Assembly (NCBI GenBank): GCA_009746045.1
Contig: RPFO01000310.1
Coordinates: 4,056,662 to 4,120,661, forward strand
Reading direction: 5' to 3'
Source: Mesostigma viride
Lineage: Eukaryota; Streptophyta; Mesostigmatophyceae; Mesostigmatales; Mesostigmataceae
Length of the DNA: 64,000 bases
This document shows positions 43,901 to 56,300 of this stretch, in pieces (within the stretch, counting starts at the first letter, position 1; each line of letters begins with the position of its first letter). Below the pieces are notes generated by a model. That model had not been told where the DNA came from and ran no database searches. It saw only the letters and a list, made by a program, of their open reading frames with translations. Made by a program: the position numbers and the translations under genes.

Positions 43901-46900
43901 AGTTCCCTGGGCGGCACAAAAGTTCACGTGAACTATTGCAATCATGACATATTGCCTGAGAAAAAGAGACCAGGGGTGGCCAGAATGTTCATCAATGTCC
44001 AAACGCCTGCGGAAAAAAAGAGTCATGTGCGGCACATGCCATCCATGAAACCAGGAAAACAAACATGGGATACAAAGCGCACCCTTGCACAACCTGCTCG
44101 TACGGTTGCCGAGGCCACGAGGGGGAACAAGATCCGACTTGGCCCCTTTGTTAGCTGCTGAGCACCATCACTCCCCACCCACCTTGTTCAGCTGTTCCGT
44201 GAGAGCCGCTTGCTGTTCTTCTCGCACCCGGCACAGCTCAGACAGCTCTTGTGCTGCCGCTCGCGCCTCGGCCGCCTTCCTTGCCTGGGAAGTGAGACCC
44301 AGGCATTCATAGTCCCGCACCCGCTGTCATACCACAAGAGGCATGACAACTTTACCAGCAGGAGCCAGCGCTGCCACCAAGGGCACTGGCGAGAATAGAT
44401 CTCTTTCTGGCAAATCCGGGTATCAAGCCCCACTCCTTAGTACGAAACGTGGAGCATGTGCGCTTACAAAGAATGGCAGTTGTTGTTTTCATTAAAAAAA
44501 AAAACACAGAGGGGGGAAATGGACCAAGCGCAGAGGGGGGGCTCCAGTGCTGCACACGCCTGTGGGAATAAGCAAGATAGCATGATCAAAAGAACGGTAA
44601 ACGCAAAGAATGTGTGCTGGCCCAGGTGGTTACCTGCAGGTTTTCAAGCTATTCAAGCTCGTTAGCAAAGCAATTTAAAAAATGCGACAACTGACAAGGG
44701 AATCACAGTTAACACGCATGACAAAGTTCCCACATCCATGTTGAAGTCATCGTACTGCATTCCACATCCCGCTTACGGCACACCTGCCTTCTTCCTTGTG
44801 CCCAGCAATGGTGGATGTTCACAAACGATGCGCTCATCTCTCCACCAGAAAGGCAGGTTTCGACACCACCACTCACTCACCCACCCACCCATTTGCTAAA
44901 CGCCCCGCCTATCTCCCATGCGTGGCCCCCCGTCACACCCACCTTGTCTGCCACCTGGCGCACCCACCTTCTCTGCCACTTGTCACACCCACCAGGTCCA
45001 CACCAATGACACCCACCTAGCCTGCCACCATGCATGCCCACCTTGTCTGCCAGCGCTTGCTCTGAATGGCTCACGCCCGCACGCAGCTCCTCCAGCCGCG
45101 CCTCCAGCGGCGTGCGATGCTGATCCCTGTCATCCCCACATGCACAAGCATGTCCGCAAGCAGTAGAGCATGGGGGCAGGAGCATGGCCATGGCCAGGTC
45201 ACATAAACGGTGTGATCACACCCATGTCAGGCATGACACGTGCCATTTGCCTTAAACAGAATCAGGTAGTACCGCACGTTCATACAAGAGGCATCGCTAC
45301 TCAGCCAGGCCAGCGTGGCGTCATGTACAGCACCTATTGATTACTATAGCAGCATTCAGTATAACCTGTAGTGAACACCAAAACAACAAGAAGATGTGCC
45401 TTTGGGGCCGCCGCCGGGCAAGTGCTGGTGCTATGCTGTGTGGAAGAGTACATGCAGGGGCCTAACCAAACGCCCCCAGGCAAGCAGGTCTCGCTTTCTG
45501 TGGTGTAAGCACCTGCATCATCCAAAGCGGGGCGGGAACATGCACAGGCCCACGCACCACTGGTATAGTAGTTTAGTCATGTTACTATAGTGTATTGTGC
45601 TTGCTGGTAATGTAGTAATAGGACAGTCATATTACTTAAGTATATTATCTGGCTGGTATAGAAGTAGTAGTATAGTCATGACCTGCTCTACTGCTGCTAT
45701 TATCAGAAGGATCCACGCACCACTCAGCGCGGTATTCCGCTAGCTGCTCCCTCAGCCCACCGATGGCCCGCTGGATCGCCGCCTCGCTGTCCTCCACCTG
45801 CGGGGGGGGAAGCGACGAGGGTGCGCGCCGGATACACCCAGCGAGGCAAGGGAATATCCGTTACTTCAGGCCTATAAACGATAGATTAGAGGGTGGATGC
45901 GATGGAGGGGACGTTATTGCTCTAGGAACCGACAGGGATGTGAGCCGAGATGCAAGCACTTATTATAGGAACGCAACCACTTGCACGAATCAGCCGTGGA
46001 AAATGCCGCACTGAAGGGTGTATCCCCATACTCGTGGTGGTGTGATGCTAGTTGCATCATAAGCACGGAAGGTGCTTGATGATCCTTTTCCCAATGATGG
46101 CGTTCATCCACCCGACCGTCCCAAAGGCCCACACGGGTACCCAGATTGTGATTCCAGCAAGTCAGGAGCCACACATGTGAGGGGCCCCCAGAAGAAAAAA
46201 GGGTGTGAGGGGGGCAACATGCCAACTTAAGTCAATATGCCAACTTAAGTCACGGCAGAACTCTTGTCCACCGAGCCCAGCAACAGTGTATATAAGCGTC
46301 TGCATGTACCCGACATGGGGAGGCATTGAAAATGGTCATGTTCCTTTCCTCACGCTCCACCCACAAACTCTGTTTTACACTTGCCACCCAACAACGCCCA
46401 CGGCAGTCCACCCAAGTGACGTGATTCCGCCCCGTGAGCAGATCTGGCACGACATTGTGATAGGAGGGGCAAGAATACGTACCCGGCAGCTGCCGCAACG
46501 TCACCACGCACCTTGCCTTGTTCCCACATCTCGCAAGCTCTCACCACGACCTGTCCTTAATTACATACCGTCATACCCTGTAATTACATTCCCTGTCCTT
46601 AATTACATACCCTGTAATTACTTTCCCTGTCCTTAATTACATACCCTGTAATTACATTCCCTGTCCTTAATTACATACCCTGTAATTACATTCCCTGTCC
46701 TTAATTACATACCCTGTAATTACATTCCCTGTCCTTAATTACATACTACTACCTATTTTCCTAAGGATCCCTCGCTGTGCCTTTCTCCAATTCCAAAGAG
46801 GTTCTCGCTAGACTAGATGGCTCACCGTGCCATCAGTCCTCATCGCCAGCTCGGTGGCCACCTGCAGCACGCGCAGCGACCGGTCCAACCGCTCCCTCTC

Positions 46901-49900
46901 CCGTCGCGCGGCCGACAGCGCCTCGCGGGTGGTCTCCGCCTCCTTCGGGGCCCCACCCAGTTGTTGCTCCTGCGGGATGGCCCACCCGACATCCAAGCAA
47001 GCGCATGACGTTCCAGCACACGACATCCCCCCAAGCGCTACTGTCGCATGTGATCCATCAGGCACATGGCATCTGGAAAGGCACCCCCCTAGGCAGCTAC
47101 GGTGAAACTGAGCACGCAACATGCACACCGCCGTTCAATCCATGGTTGAGCATCGTCACCGAAGTGACAGGCCAGGGACCCTGGTTACCTGGATAACACC
47201 CCACAACCGTTGTAGGGAACACAACGCCACCTGTACGGAAAAGAGGCCCAAAAGCCTCTTCAACTAGTGCTGCCGAAAGGGCGCATGGCTCTGTATGGCA
47301 TCTGGTGTGGAAGAAAGCGCAAGGCAGCAGCAAGAGCTCTCTATTGCACCTGGTGCGACAGTCACTACAAGGCAGCAGCAAGGGCTCTCTATTGCACCTG
47401 GTGCGACAGTCACTACAAGGCAGCAGCAAGAGGCGACGAAGGGATCGTCGCGCGGCACCACCCACTCACCAGCTGCGTCACCTCCGCTTGAAGCTGCTCC
47501 CCGCGCAATGTGAGCGACGCCAGCTGAGCCTCCCTCACCTCCGCTGGGGTCAAGCGTGCCGCCCCCGCCCCTGTCCCCCCGCGTGGTGAGACATCCTCTC
47601 CGTCCGCCACCTCCAGCGCCTCCGCCGCCACCGGCAGGGTGGCGACGTCATCCCTGGCAGCGTCCTTGGCATGCCAAGGGTTTGCACATGAGGCTGCTGG
47701 CGTGATGGCCGTGGCGAGCGACACGCCGGCCTTGGTCAGTGTGGCCATGTGGCGCAAGAGCAGCGATGCATCGGTGACGGACGCCGGTGCCATTTCTGGA
47801 CCCAGGGGCAGACCACTTAAGCACTTGCCTGATGGGGCCGTACCCGCGCCCGGAGCGTGAGCCTGGTATGGCTCCGACAGTGAAGGCTGCCACCGTTGGC
47901 TCGGCACGGCTGCCAGGCCGGGTGCACCAGAGGCACTGGCATCAGCGCCGTTCTCCAGGAACGCAGCCACCTGGTCGTGCCAGCTGGAAACCAACAGGGG
48001 GCCTGGCTCGCCTTCTCCACCCCGCTCGCCCGCCACGCCTGACTGCCCCTCCCGGGTGTCGCCAGCGACATGCATGCCTAGCGATGCCTGTTCCTGCGCT
48101 GATGGCTTGCCCCCAGGGGTTCCAGGACCCCCTGGCCCAAGTGACTGCAGATACTTCTTGCGGATGCCAGCTGCCACCGTGCGGTGTGCCGCTGCAAGCC
48201 GCTGCCGGGCTCCGTATTCCAACGCCGATGCGGCACGCCAGGGGGGGGGGGCGTGCCCGAAGCCAGGCAGCAGTGCATCCATGGCCCTGGCATCCGGCGG
48301 CCAGGCAGCAGCACTACTGCCGTCTCCCTGGCCTCTGTCTGCACCTGTCACCACCCTGGCATCCCCAGCTGTAGCACCCTGGGAGTGCGCCTCCCTGTGA
48401 TGGGAAGCAAGAGATGACGGTGCCGCAGCACCCGCGTCATCGCGTTTGTCCACTTGGTCTGGCACGCTGGTCTCACTAGGCTCCCTGCTGTGTGCATCTG
48501 CAGGTGCAGGACCGCTGCCTACCCTTGGCCCTACCAACGGCCCCCCATGACCCGTCACGGGCCATGTGCGAAAGGGGCTGGTCAGCACGGATGTGGCCCT
48601 GGCGCTGCCTCCCACATTCGCAGCAGAAGCCGATGCAAGGGACCCCTCGTCAGCAGATGTTTGCGACAACATACCCGTGGGCCCACCCTTTGCGGGCGAT
48701 GCCCTTGCACCCCACGACTTAGCCCCCCCTTGCATTGTGTATAGATTGCCTGCGGACGCACCGCCCATGCTGGCACGGGCCACGTCCGCTTGTTTCATCC
48801 AATCAGAGAGCACCTTGGCCACACTAGGGGCCGACACATCCGCCCCCTCCGCGTTACTCTCGGTGGGGAGTGATGCCTTGGAGCGGCCCGACCGGCCAGG
48901 GCCAGATAACCCACCTCCCCTGGCCGCTGCCCCCCCTCGTCCACCCCCCCCCAACCCCCCTCCTACACCCCCCCCAGGTAGGCGCTCGAGAAAGAAGAGC
49001 ATCAGGCGGCGTGTGTCTTGCTCGGTCGGGTAGAGGAGCTGGCACACGTCACCATGGTGGGTTTGCACCACGCAGCACATGGACAGGGAGAAACGCATAC
49101 CGGGTAGAATGGGTCAGGATATGATGCGCAGCGTGGGGCGGCACATGAGACATGGCAGGGGCAATCGTATGACCCTGAGCAGGGGGGAGGGCACACACGA
49201 AATCATAGAGGGCAGCATCCGAGCGAGAGGGTGTGTAGGGGCACCTGGTATGGGTGTGTGCATCTAGTGCTTGGCCAGGTTTGTAATTGGCCAGTTAGTG
49301 ACGGTCAGTTGCGATTTAGGATTAGCAGGTAGTCTGAGGGCTGCCTGGGTATATTTGAGGGGGGTGGGGGGGAGCATGATGCAAAATGCTCCTAGTGCCG
49401 CATGCAGCAGGCGCATGCTTGCATCATGACCAAGTGGCGTGTGTGTGAAGCTAAATCGACACACCCTGCATGCACGTAGCCTGCATGGGCGCAACATGCA
49501 CTGCACATGCAGTGTGACTGACACGAACCGTGCCTAGCAATGCTGCCAGCTGCACGGGCGTAATGACCTTACTCGGCCGATTCGGATAGATACAATAGGG
49601 CCTCAGACCCTTCCACGACATTAAAAAATCCTTACATACATACCTGCTGGAACCCGATTTCGCCGCGGTATCCCAAACCAGCAATCGCCGTCGCAAGGCG
49701 AGAGCATGTTCGGAACCTGCCCGACATGTCCGCCGGAAGCACGAAGTTGGCGAGAGCAGGGTCCATTTTGCTCCCCTGAATAAGCTGCAGGCAGCTGGCG
49801 CACATTGCCGTTATTGTGATGGCGTCTAGGCCGGCAAGCGAGTCAACGCCATCTGGCACCTCGCAGCCAGCCTGGCGCAGGGAAAGGAGAAGCAGCTCGT

Positions 49901-49913
49901 CCGCGTCTTTCAT
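37995..49913 (-). CDS. CCDC22: CCDC22 homologue (Commander/CCC complex subunit)
   Basis: Twelve exons join in phase: 49913-49644, 49038-47470, 46969-46826, 45797-45721, 45126-45042, 44284-44183, 43872-43840, 43668-43579, 42447-42353, 39344-39284, 38667-38593 and 38141-37995, about 915 residues. Exon 1 is the NN-CH (calponin-like) domain, with LLLLSLRQAG and GYRGEIGFQQ, continued by LLYPTEQDTRRLMLFFLERLP. The coiled-coil C-terminus matches CCDC22 closely: LYVRRIMEIIKNIKHQ, then GDTRELQRGINAS, DDRVF-RDAKKD and IRNENRALELEL. CCDC22 pairs with CCDC93 and COMMD proteins in endosomal recycling. Exon 2 holds about 480 extra disordered residues rich in Ala, Gly and Pro, making it longer than the roughly 630-residue animal protein. 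Exon 7 is only 33 nt. No break is visible. Confidence 0.92.
40541..42353. repeat. 44-bp minisatellite, about 41 units, starting at the CCDC22 exon 9 edge
   Basis: Unit (plus strand) starts GACCCCTCTACCTGAACACG and continues with CGGCCGCCCTTTGTGCAC or CAGTCACCTTTCGTGCAA; two main variants of 44 and 43 bp alternate in blocks. On the minus strand every unit holds CGTGTTCAG/GTAGAGG, the exact end of exon 9 and its 5' splice site at 42353. The array fills much of intron 9 and runs directly up to the exon. Confidence 0.95.
43009..43140. repeat. 24-bp minisatellite in CCDC22 intron 8
   Basis: About five and a half units of CACAACCATCTGCACCGCTC-TATA, alternating GCTC and GCCC in the middle. No splice motif is copied. 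Confidence 0.9.
43240..43448. repeat. 41-bp minisatellite in CCDC22 intron 8
   Basis: Five units built on AATAGACGTTACCTATCACC followed by CACAGCATGCACTCTGTATT. Each unit contains ATAG/GTAACG on the minus strand, which resembles the exon 8 donor CAG/GTAACT. A better donor copy lies beside it at 43458. Confidence 0.9.
44941..45050. repeat. 25-bp tandem array carrying the CCDC22 exon 5 splice donor
   Basis: Five units of 24-25 bp. On the minus strand each has a GGCAG-AAG/GTGGG-like core. The true exon end is at 45042; the copies end at 45017, 44993, 44968 and 44943. Two copies keep GGCAGACAAG or GGCAGAGAAG in front of GTGGGTG. Confidence 0.85.
46560..46745. repeat. 34-bp minisatellite in CCDC22 intron 3
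   Basis: About five units of CCCTGTCCTTAATTACATAC followed by CCTGTAATTACATT; spacing is 34 bp between 46591, 46625, 46659 and 46693. Confidence 0.9.
47300..47430. repeat. 48-bp minisatellite in CCDC22 intron 2
   Basis: About two and a half units starting AAGGCAGCAGCAAG and including GCACCTGGTGCGACAG, 40 bp from the exon 2 donor. On the minus strand each has CACCAG/GTGCAA, loosely like the exon 2 end GCAGCTG/GTGAGT. Confidence 0.85.
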
Positions 49914-51537
49914 GGCACGAACAAAACCAGAACACCTTCGCAAAACGCCTATTGCGATAGCCGGAGAGACCGCCAATACGTACAAGCTAAACGAATGGGG
50001 ATGTGATTGATCAGTCCGCCCGTAATCTAGCAAAATACAATTGTAGCATGACGATGGTATTTACAAATGATTGCACAATATGACTGCATAGCGCGGCATG
50101 GGCTCCTTGCATATCAATTCTAGCATTGTGCAACGGCGGCGGCTGCCGATTACTTATGTTTCATGGTATCGCACGCTCGGATCGATTGCGACGCCATGAT
50201 GTCGTCGTGAATAGCGCATGCCCCCTGTGTGCTGGAAAACACTGGACTGCATTTCAATAGCAGTCCTCGAGGTGGATTTCGAGAAAACTACACAACTTTG
50301 TCCCCCCTTGTAACTGTCTCGCAAATAGAAGATTGCCACTATATTATGCTCAATAAGTGCATAATTCACGTTCCAGAGATGGCAAACTGGGATGAATTAG
50401 AATGCCACCTGCAAAGCGTAGTCATCACTCGCGCACTCTCCAGTCTCCATCGTAATCAATCGAGTTTACATACATAATTGCAAGCACTGGGGTAGACTGG
50501 AGTGCCCCGTCCGCGTCCGGTCCTGCATACTGGTTGCGTTTGTGGTTACCCTGAAACACTACAAGAGTACAAGTAGATAAAAGTAACTATGACCTCTGGG
50601 TCATGATGATTGATAACAGACCTAGGCTGAAGCCTGGAATAGGTGATCAGTGGTTTCATTGTTTTGACTACAGTAGGCCTATTGTCTGCCGGACTGTTCC
50701 TCAGTTCCTGTCAGGTCGCCTTACGGTGGATGGTGGATATAGGACTTAGAATTCGGGCTTCGGCCATCGGCCGGTTTCTCTCTCTGTCTGGCACATGACC
50801 GGCGCGGGATCCAACTGACTGACTGACTCGACTGATAGGACTAGGATGCTTAGCTACTCGCGAGCTTATGACAGTGAAGAGGCACTAAGTACAAACCCCC
50901 CACGTCCCCACCTGAATAACCAGAGCTAACCAGCACATGAGCTCAGCGCCAAGATCGAAATGATGGACTTCCGCAGCAAGCCTGACAAGTGACAACTGTG
51001 GCTTGCCGCAGCTATCCTCGAACAACAAGCAGGTGAGCATTTGCCATCCATGGCGGGTTGCGGTTGTTAGTAAGAAGGGCTTCCTTGATGCTGATTTCAA
51101 GCTCAGCCTTGGTCACTGGTTCATTTGTCGTCTCAGCTTTTTATTTGTGATTCCTGGGTACGTTTTTCTTTGACTGCGAGATATTAGGACAGGCATTTCT
51201 TGGCTGATGCAGAGTATGACAGTATTCATTAGTTTAGCTGTATAGCAATCAATTCTTGGAAGGGGTCACATTCAGGACTTGCTTCAATCATTTTGTAGTG
51301 CTGAGATTGTCAGGCTTGCTGCAAGTCGAGTGCAAACGTTTCCATCGTAGCCAAGGGGAGCACCTCCAGGCCCGCCGCGGTTTAGCATGATGTGGTTGGG
51401 TTCTCTAAGCCTGTGTGCTCGATGCAAGGGCATTGTATAGGTAGGCTAGACTTCGGGGAGGCGGTTACCTCCTATGGCTGCTGAACATTTGTGCCCATGA
51501 AGCGCAACATGTTACTGTGAGAGCTGAATAATACGAC
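49914..51537. promoter_or_regulatory. divergent intergenic region between CCDC22 and the SAC3A-like gene
   Basis: About 1.6 kb between two head-to-head start codons. No credible ORF, transposon end or long repeat is seen; there are short GACTGACTGACT and CT-rich tracts near 50770-50835. It is the natural place for both promoters, which may be shared. Confidence 0.55.
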
Positions 51538-53346
51538 ATGGCAGAAGAAAACCCACCTGGCACGGAGCTTCCGCCTCTGCCCCTCGACCAGCCGCCTCCC
51601 GCTGCGCCACCGTATCCTGACTCCAGCCAAGCGAATGCTTGGTCCGCGTATGGAGCCAGCTACGATCAGACTCAATGGCAGATGCAGTACCCGATGTACT
51701 ATGGCCAGCAGGTGAGGTTTGAGCATCTTTTTTTCTGGCGTCAGCATTCCTGTCATCTGCAGGGAGCCGGTCGCCCGGCTACGTTTGTCCCCGAAAGGCA
51801 CTGTTTGCAATCCTATCTTTTCCATTTCTTCCTGGTAGATGTGCCTTCAGCCCTTCGACACGTCGGCTAAGGCAAGCAGTGCATCTCCTTATTTTTTGTC
51901 TGCAGCACATGAGCTCGTGGTGCATGTGCTCTGATGGCCGTCACCGGGTGCACGTCGGGGATGCTCTCATCCATGCCTACCATCCGATAGACCATAGCTT
52001 GTCGTCACCTCAGAATATATGTATGTATGAAACTTACGATTTGATGGCTTGTGCAGGTACTTAATGGGATACTACATGGTTTTGATTGGCTGTCTTCTTC
52101 TCCATCATTGCATATACCTAGGGAAGCACGTGCACTGGGGAGCGCACGTGCTGCTTCTAGTGTGGGCGCCAATGTGCCCACATCCATTGCTGGCAAAGCT
52201 GCCTCGCGTTCCGTCTTGTGATCATCCGTTCCTACTCTAGTCAACATACTGGCTCCTGGGAACACGCTGACGAGAGAGCATGCCGAGTTCTCTTAATGTG
52301 CCACCTGGCGGGGAGCTGCATGGTGCCGTGCATGTGAGGTGCACGGACCTCTAATTCCCAGCCTGTTCGCCTGGGCAGTGGCAGTGGTACCATCATTTCA
52401 CGACTGCTTGGGAATAGCCGTTATCATCCATACCTGGCTGGCCTGCATGGGAATCGCCACGTAAAGCGGGCACGCCTCACCAACAATCTGGCCGTCGTTT
52501 CGACCCCCTCGCTTGTGCACTTTTGTAGTAAATAGGCTGACTGCTTTGCCATCGTGGGGTATATGTCCACTCGACGTGCATGCAGGTGGCCGATGCATCT
52601 GCCCCAGGTACCACCACCCCAGGCACCACGACATCCACACCTGGAAAACCGGGGGGGCAGACGCAAGCAACACCTCAAGCGACGCAGCAGTCGTCGTACT
52701 ATGCCGGTTATGGGTATGGGACAGTGGGGCCAGGTGCCTCGGCGGTCAGTGGTTACACGAGCTACCAAGGACCCCCGGCCACATCATGGGGCGGGGCGGC
52801 GCCCAGCGTGGCAGATCAGGGCTACTACAGCACGTCCACCTATGGGGCAGCCCCTGCGGCGACGGGGTATGGCTCCCCTGCCACGCCTGGTTACGGTGCT
52901 GCCGCCGTCACGCCTGGTTATGGGGCCGTTGCCACCACCGGGTACAGTGCGGCCGCGAGTGGGTACAGTGCCCCTGCCCCGGCGGGATATGGGGCGGCTG
53001 CCACAAGTGCTTACAGCACGCCCGGCGCTGGCATGTATGCTGCCACCCCGGCGGCACCTGCATATGACAGTAGCAACATCACCACTGCTGGTGGCTACAG
53101 CACGGCGCCTGTGCCTGGTTATGGCACTGCAACGACCCCAACATACGCACCACAGCAGCCGTACGCGGGGCAAGCAGGGGGCGACAGCAGTAGCGTGCAA
53201 GGTGGTTATGGTGGGGCGGCATCGGCAGGTAGTTATGGTGCCGTCGCATCAGCAGGCAGTTATGCAAACTATCCCGGTGCCAGCTACGCAGGTGCATCGA
53301 CAGGATACAGCGGCAGCATGACAACCGCACAATCGCAGTCACAGCA

Positions 53347-53378
<32 letters not shown>

Positions 53379-56300
53379 AGCAACAACAACAACAACAACA
53401 ACCACAGCCACCGCCGCAGCAGTACTCCGGGGCTGTCCCAGGGGGGATGGTTCCCAGGGCGGTGGCAATCCCGATGAGCTATGCCGCCACCGTGCGCGGG
53501 GCGGCTGCCCCCACTGCCACCCCTTCCACGACCGCTGCTGCAGCTCCCACGGATGTGAGTACAGTCATTCACGCCTTACGTTGGGTTGGCTTAAGTTGTG
53601 TTCAAAGCTGCTCCCTCGGATGTGAGTACAGTCATTCACGCCTTAAGTTGGGTTGGCTTAAGTTGTGTTCAAAGCTGCTCCCACGGATGTGAGTACAGTC
53701 ATTCACGCCTTAAGTTGGGTTGGCTTAAGTTGTGTTCAAAGCTGCTCCCTCGGATGTGAGTACAGTCATGCACGCCTTAAGTTGGGTTGGCTTAAGTTGT
53801 GTTCAAAGCTGCTCCCTCGGATGTGAGTACAGTCATGCACGCCTTAAGTTGGGTTGACCCCTCAAAAACCTCGAACCCAACTTAAGCTGCTCCTTCGGAT
53901 GTGAGTACATCTATTTTGGGTTGCGTTCACATCTGATCGCGTGCAATATGTTGTGGCCGCATCGGAGTCGCCCAAACTCTGCCCACTGCCCGCAAAGGTG
54001 AACAGGCAGTAGCCATTGTCCTATCTAGGCGGGTGTGCCCGGACTGCCTGCGCTCTCGATTGCCCATTTTGTGGGCGCACTCTTCATGTCTGTGAAAACT
54101 GCCAACAAGCCCATTTATTCCATCAAAGGGCAAGTCCACGTTCCTTGTACTCCCATCGTTGTGGGCGACGGCTCGTCGTTGGGCGGTGCTGCTGCATCCG
54201 GTGGGCAACAGATACTCAGGGGCATCCCTGGGCCCTGTCATGGCCAAGGAATGTTGCCATCATCCCCTTTCTCGTGCTGCATAGGTCGGCATCGGCATCT
54301 ACGTGTGGCCTCCCCTGCTTGAATTTCGGTTGCTTTCTTCATGACTTTTTGCACTGGGAGGGCCTTGCGGTGAGACATGAAAGGAAACAAAATGCCTTGT
54401 CGCCATCTCCCCTCTGTGGCGTTGGGATGGATTCCCCCAAAGTTGGGATGGTCACTTTTCTCAGAGCCGCAGGCCTGCTGTCAAAGGCACATTTATTTGG
54501 TCTGTTTGCGCGCGACGGCTGACTCGATGCCTTCATCCGCGCTTTCCATGTGCCCATCCTGGCCGTACTGTTGTCCCCTTGATGCCGGCCCGTCCCGCAG
54601 CCGAAGCAGCCAGGATCATCCTCCCGCGCCGCCCATGGAGGCACCACCCCCCACAAGAGCCGGTGGGACCCGACACCCGCCACCACAACCCAGCCGCTGC
54701 CGCCCACGACACCGTACCCATCCTACCAGCACAGCGTGCTCCAGCAGCAGCAGCAGCAGCAGCAACCAGCTGGCAAGCCCACGTCCATCAAGATACAGAC
54801 CAGCGCGACCGCGCTCGCGTACAAGCCACCCTTCAGGGCGGTGCAGGCAGTCCCTGTGACCGCGCCCACGCTGGTGGCAAAGCCGGCATTTGTCACCACG
54901 GGACAATCCACCGGCAGTGCGTTGTCAACGCCCGGGTCAGCAGTGGCAGTGCCTGCAAAGGTGAGTGGATGCTCCCATCGCGGTGGCGTGGCTTCTTGTG
55001 CGTGCTGTTTCGGGGGGTGTTCGGCGCGTGTGCGGTGGCATGGGTGGTTGCTTGTGCGTGTGCCAGCAGCATGGTCCACGCTAGCTGACCTTGTTGACAT
55101 GAATTCCGGCTGCTCCACCCCTCGCCCTCTCCGGCTGCTCCACCCCTCGCCCTCTCCGGCTGCTCCACGCCTGTCCTCACGCAGCCCGCGGCGGCCACGT
55201 CCCAGTCCAAGGAGTGGCCCGACGCATTGCGCCGCTACGTGGTGCACGCGTTCGCGTCGTGCAATGACGACAAGTCGCGCGTGCTGCTGCAGGACGCGCT
55301 CAAGCAGGTTGGCAAAAACAAACGTGCTGTTGTGTCGTCTTACAGGATGCTGTAGTATCATACTGGCATCTGCTATAGTATCATACTAGCATCTGCTATA
55401 GTATCATACTAGCATCTGCTATAGTATCATACTAGCATCTGCTATAGTATCATACTAGCATCTGCTATAGTATCATACTGGCATCTGCTATAGTATCATA
55501 CTAGCATCTGCTATAGTATCATACTGGCATCTGCTATAGTATCATACTAGCATCTGCTATAGTATCATACTGGCATCTGCTATAGTATCATACTAGCATC
55601 TGCTATAGTATCATACTAGCATCTGCTATAGTATCATACTAGCATCTGCTATAGTATCATACTAGCATCTGCTATAGTATCATACTAGCATCTGCTATAG
55701 TATCATACTAGCATCTGCTATAGTATCATACTGGCATCTGCTATAGTATCATACTGGCATCTGCTATAGTATCATACTAGCATCTGCTATAGTATCATAC
55801 TAGCATCTGCTATAGTATCATACTAGCATCTGCTATAGTATCATACTGGCATCTGCTATAGTATCATACTAGCATCTGCTATAGTATCATACTAGCATCT
55901 GCTATAGTATCATACTAGCATCATAACATAACGAGCTGTTTTTGTGTGACATGACACAGTATTATGCTGTAGGTTCGAATTCTTTCGTATCACAACGTAA
56001 CATGCTATACCATCGCACCTCTCGGCTGCATTCTTTGCTAGTGGGAAGATTGCATGATCTGTTGCTCGTGCTTGCACCCCATGAATGTGGTGCTTGCACC
56101 CCATGGATGTGAAGCTGTGTAGGCTGCGCACTCTGCCAGCTCTTGTTCCCATCGCGGACGTAACATGAGTGAGCGTGTGTCAGTGACAGGAGTGAGCGTG
56201 TGTAGATGACCTGCGTGCCATGAGTGAATAGGTGTAAGTGATCAACATGAACGGGGTAGCAGCAGGGCAGGGGGGGCGGTGCAGAGCGTTGGGATGAAGT

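Noticed and set aside
47787-49033. Plus-strand frames of 60-195 codons opposite CCDC22 exon 2
   Set aside because: They are antisense shadows of a GC-rich exon; no domain and no splice support.
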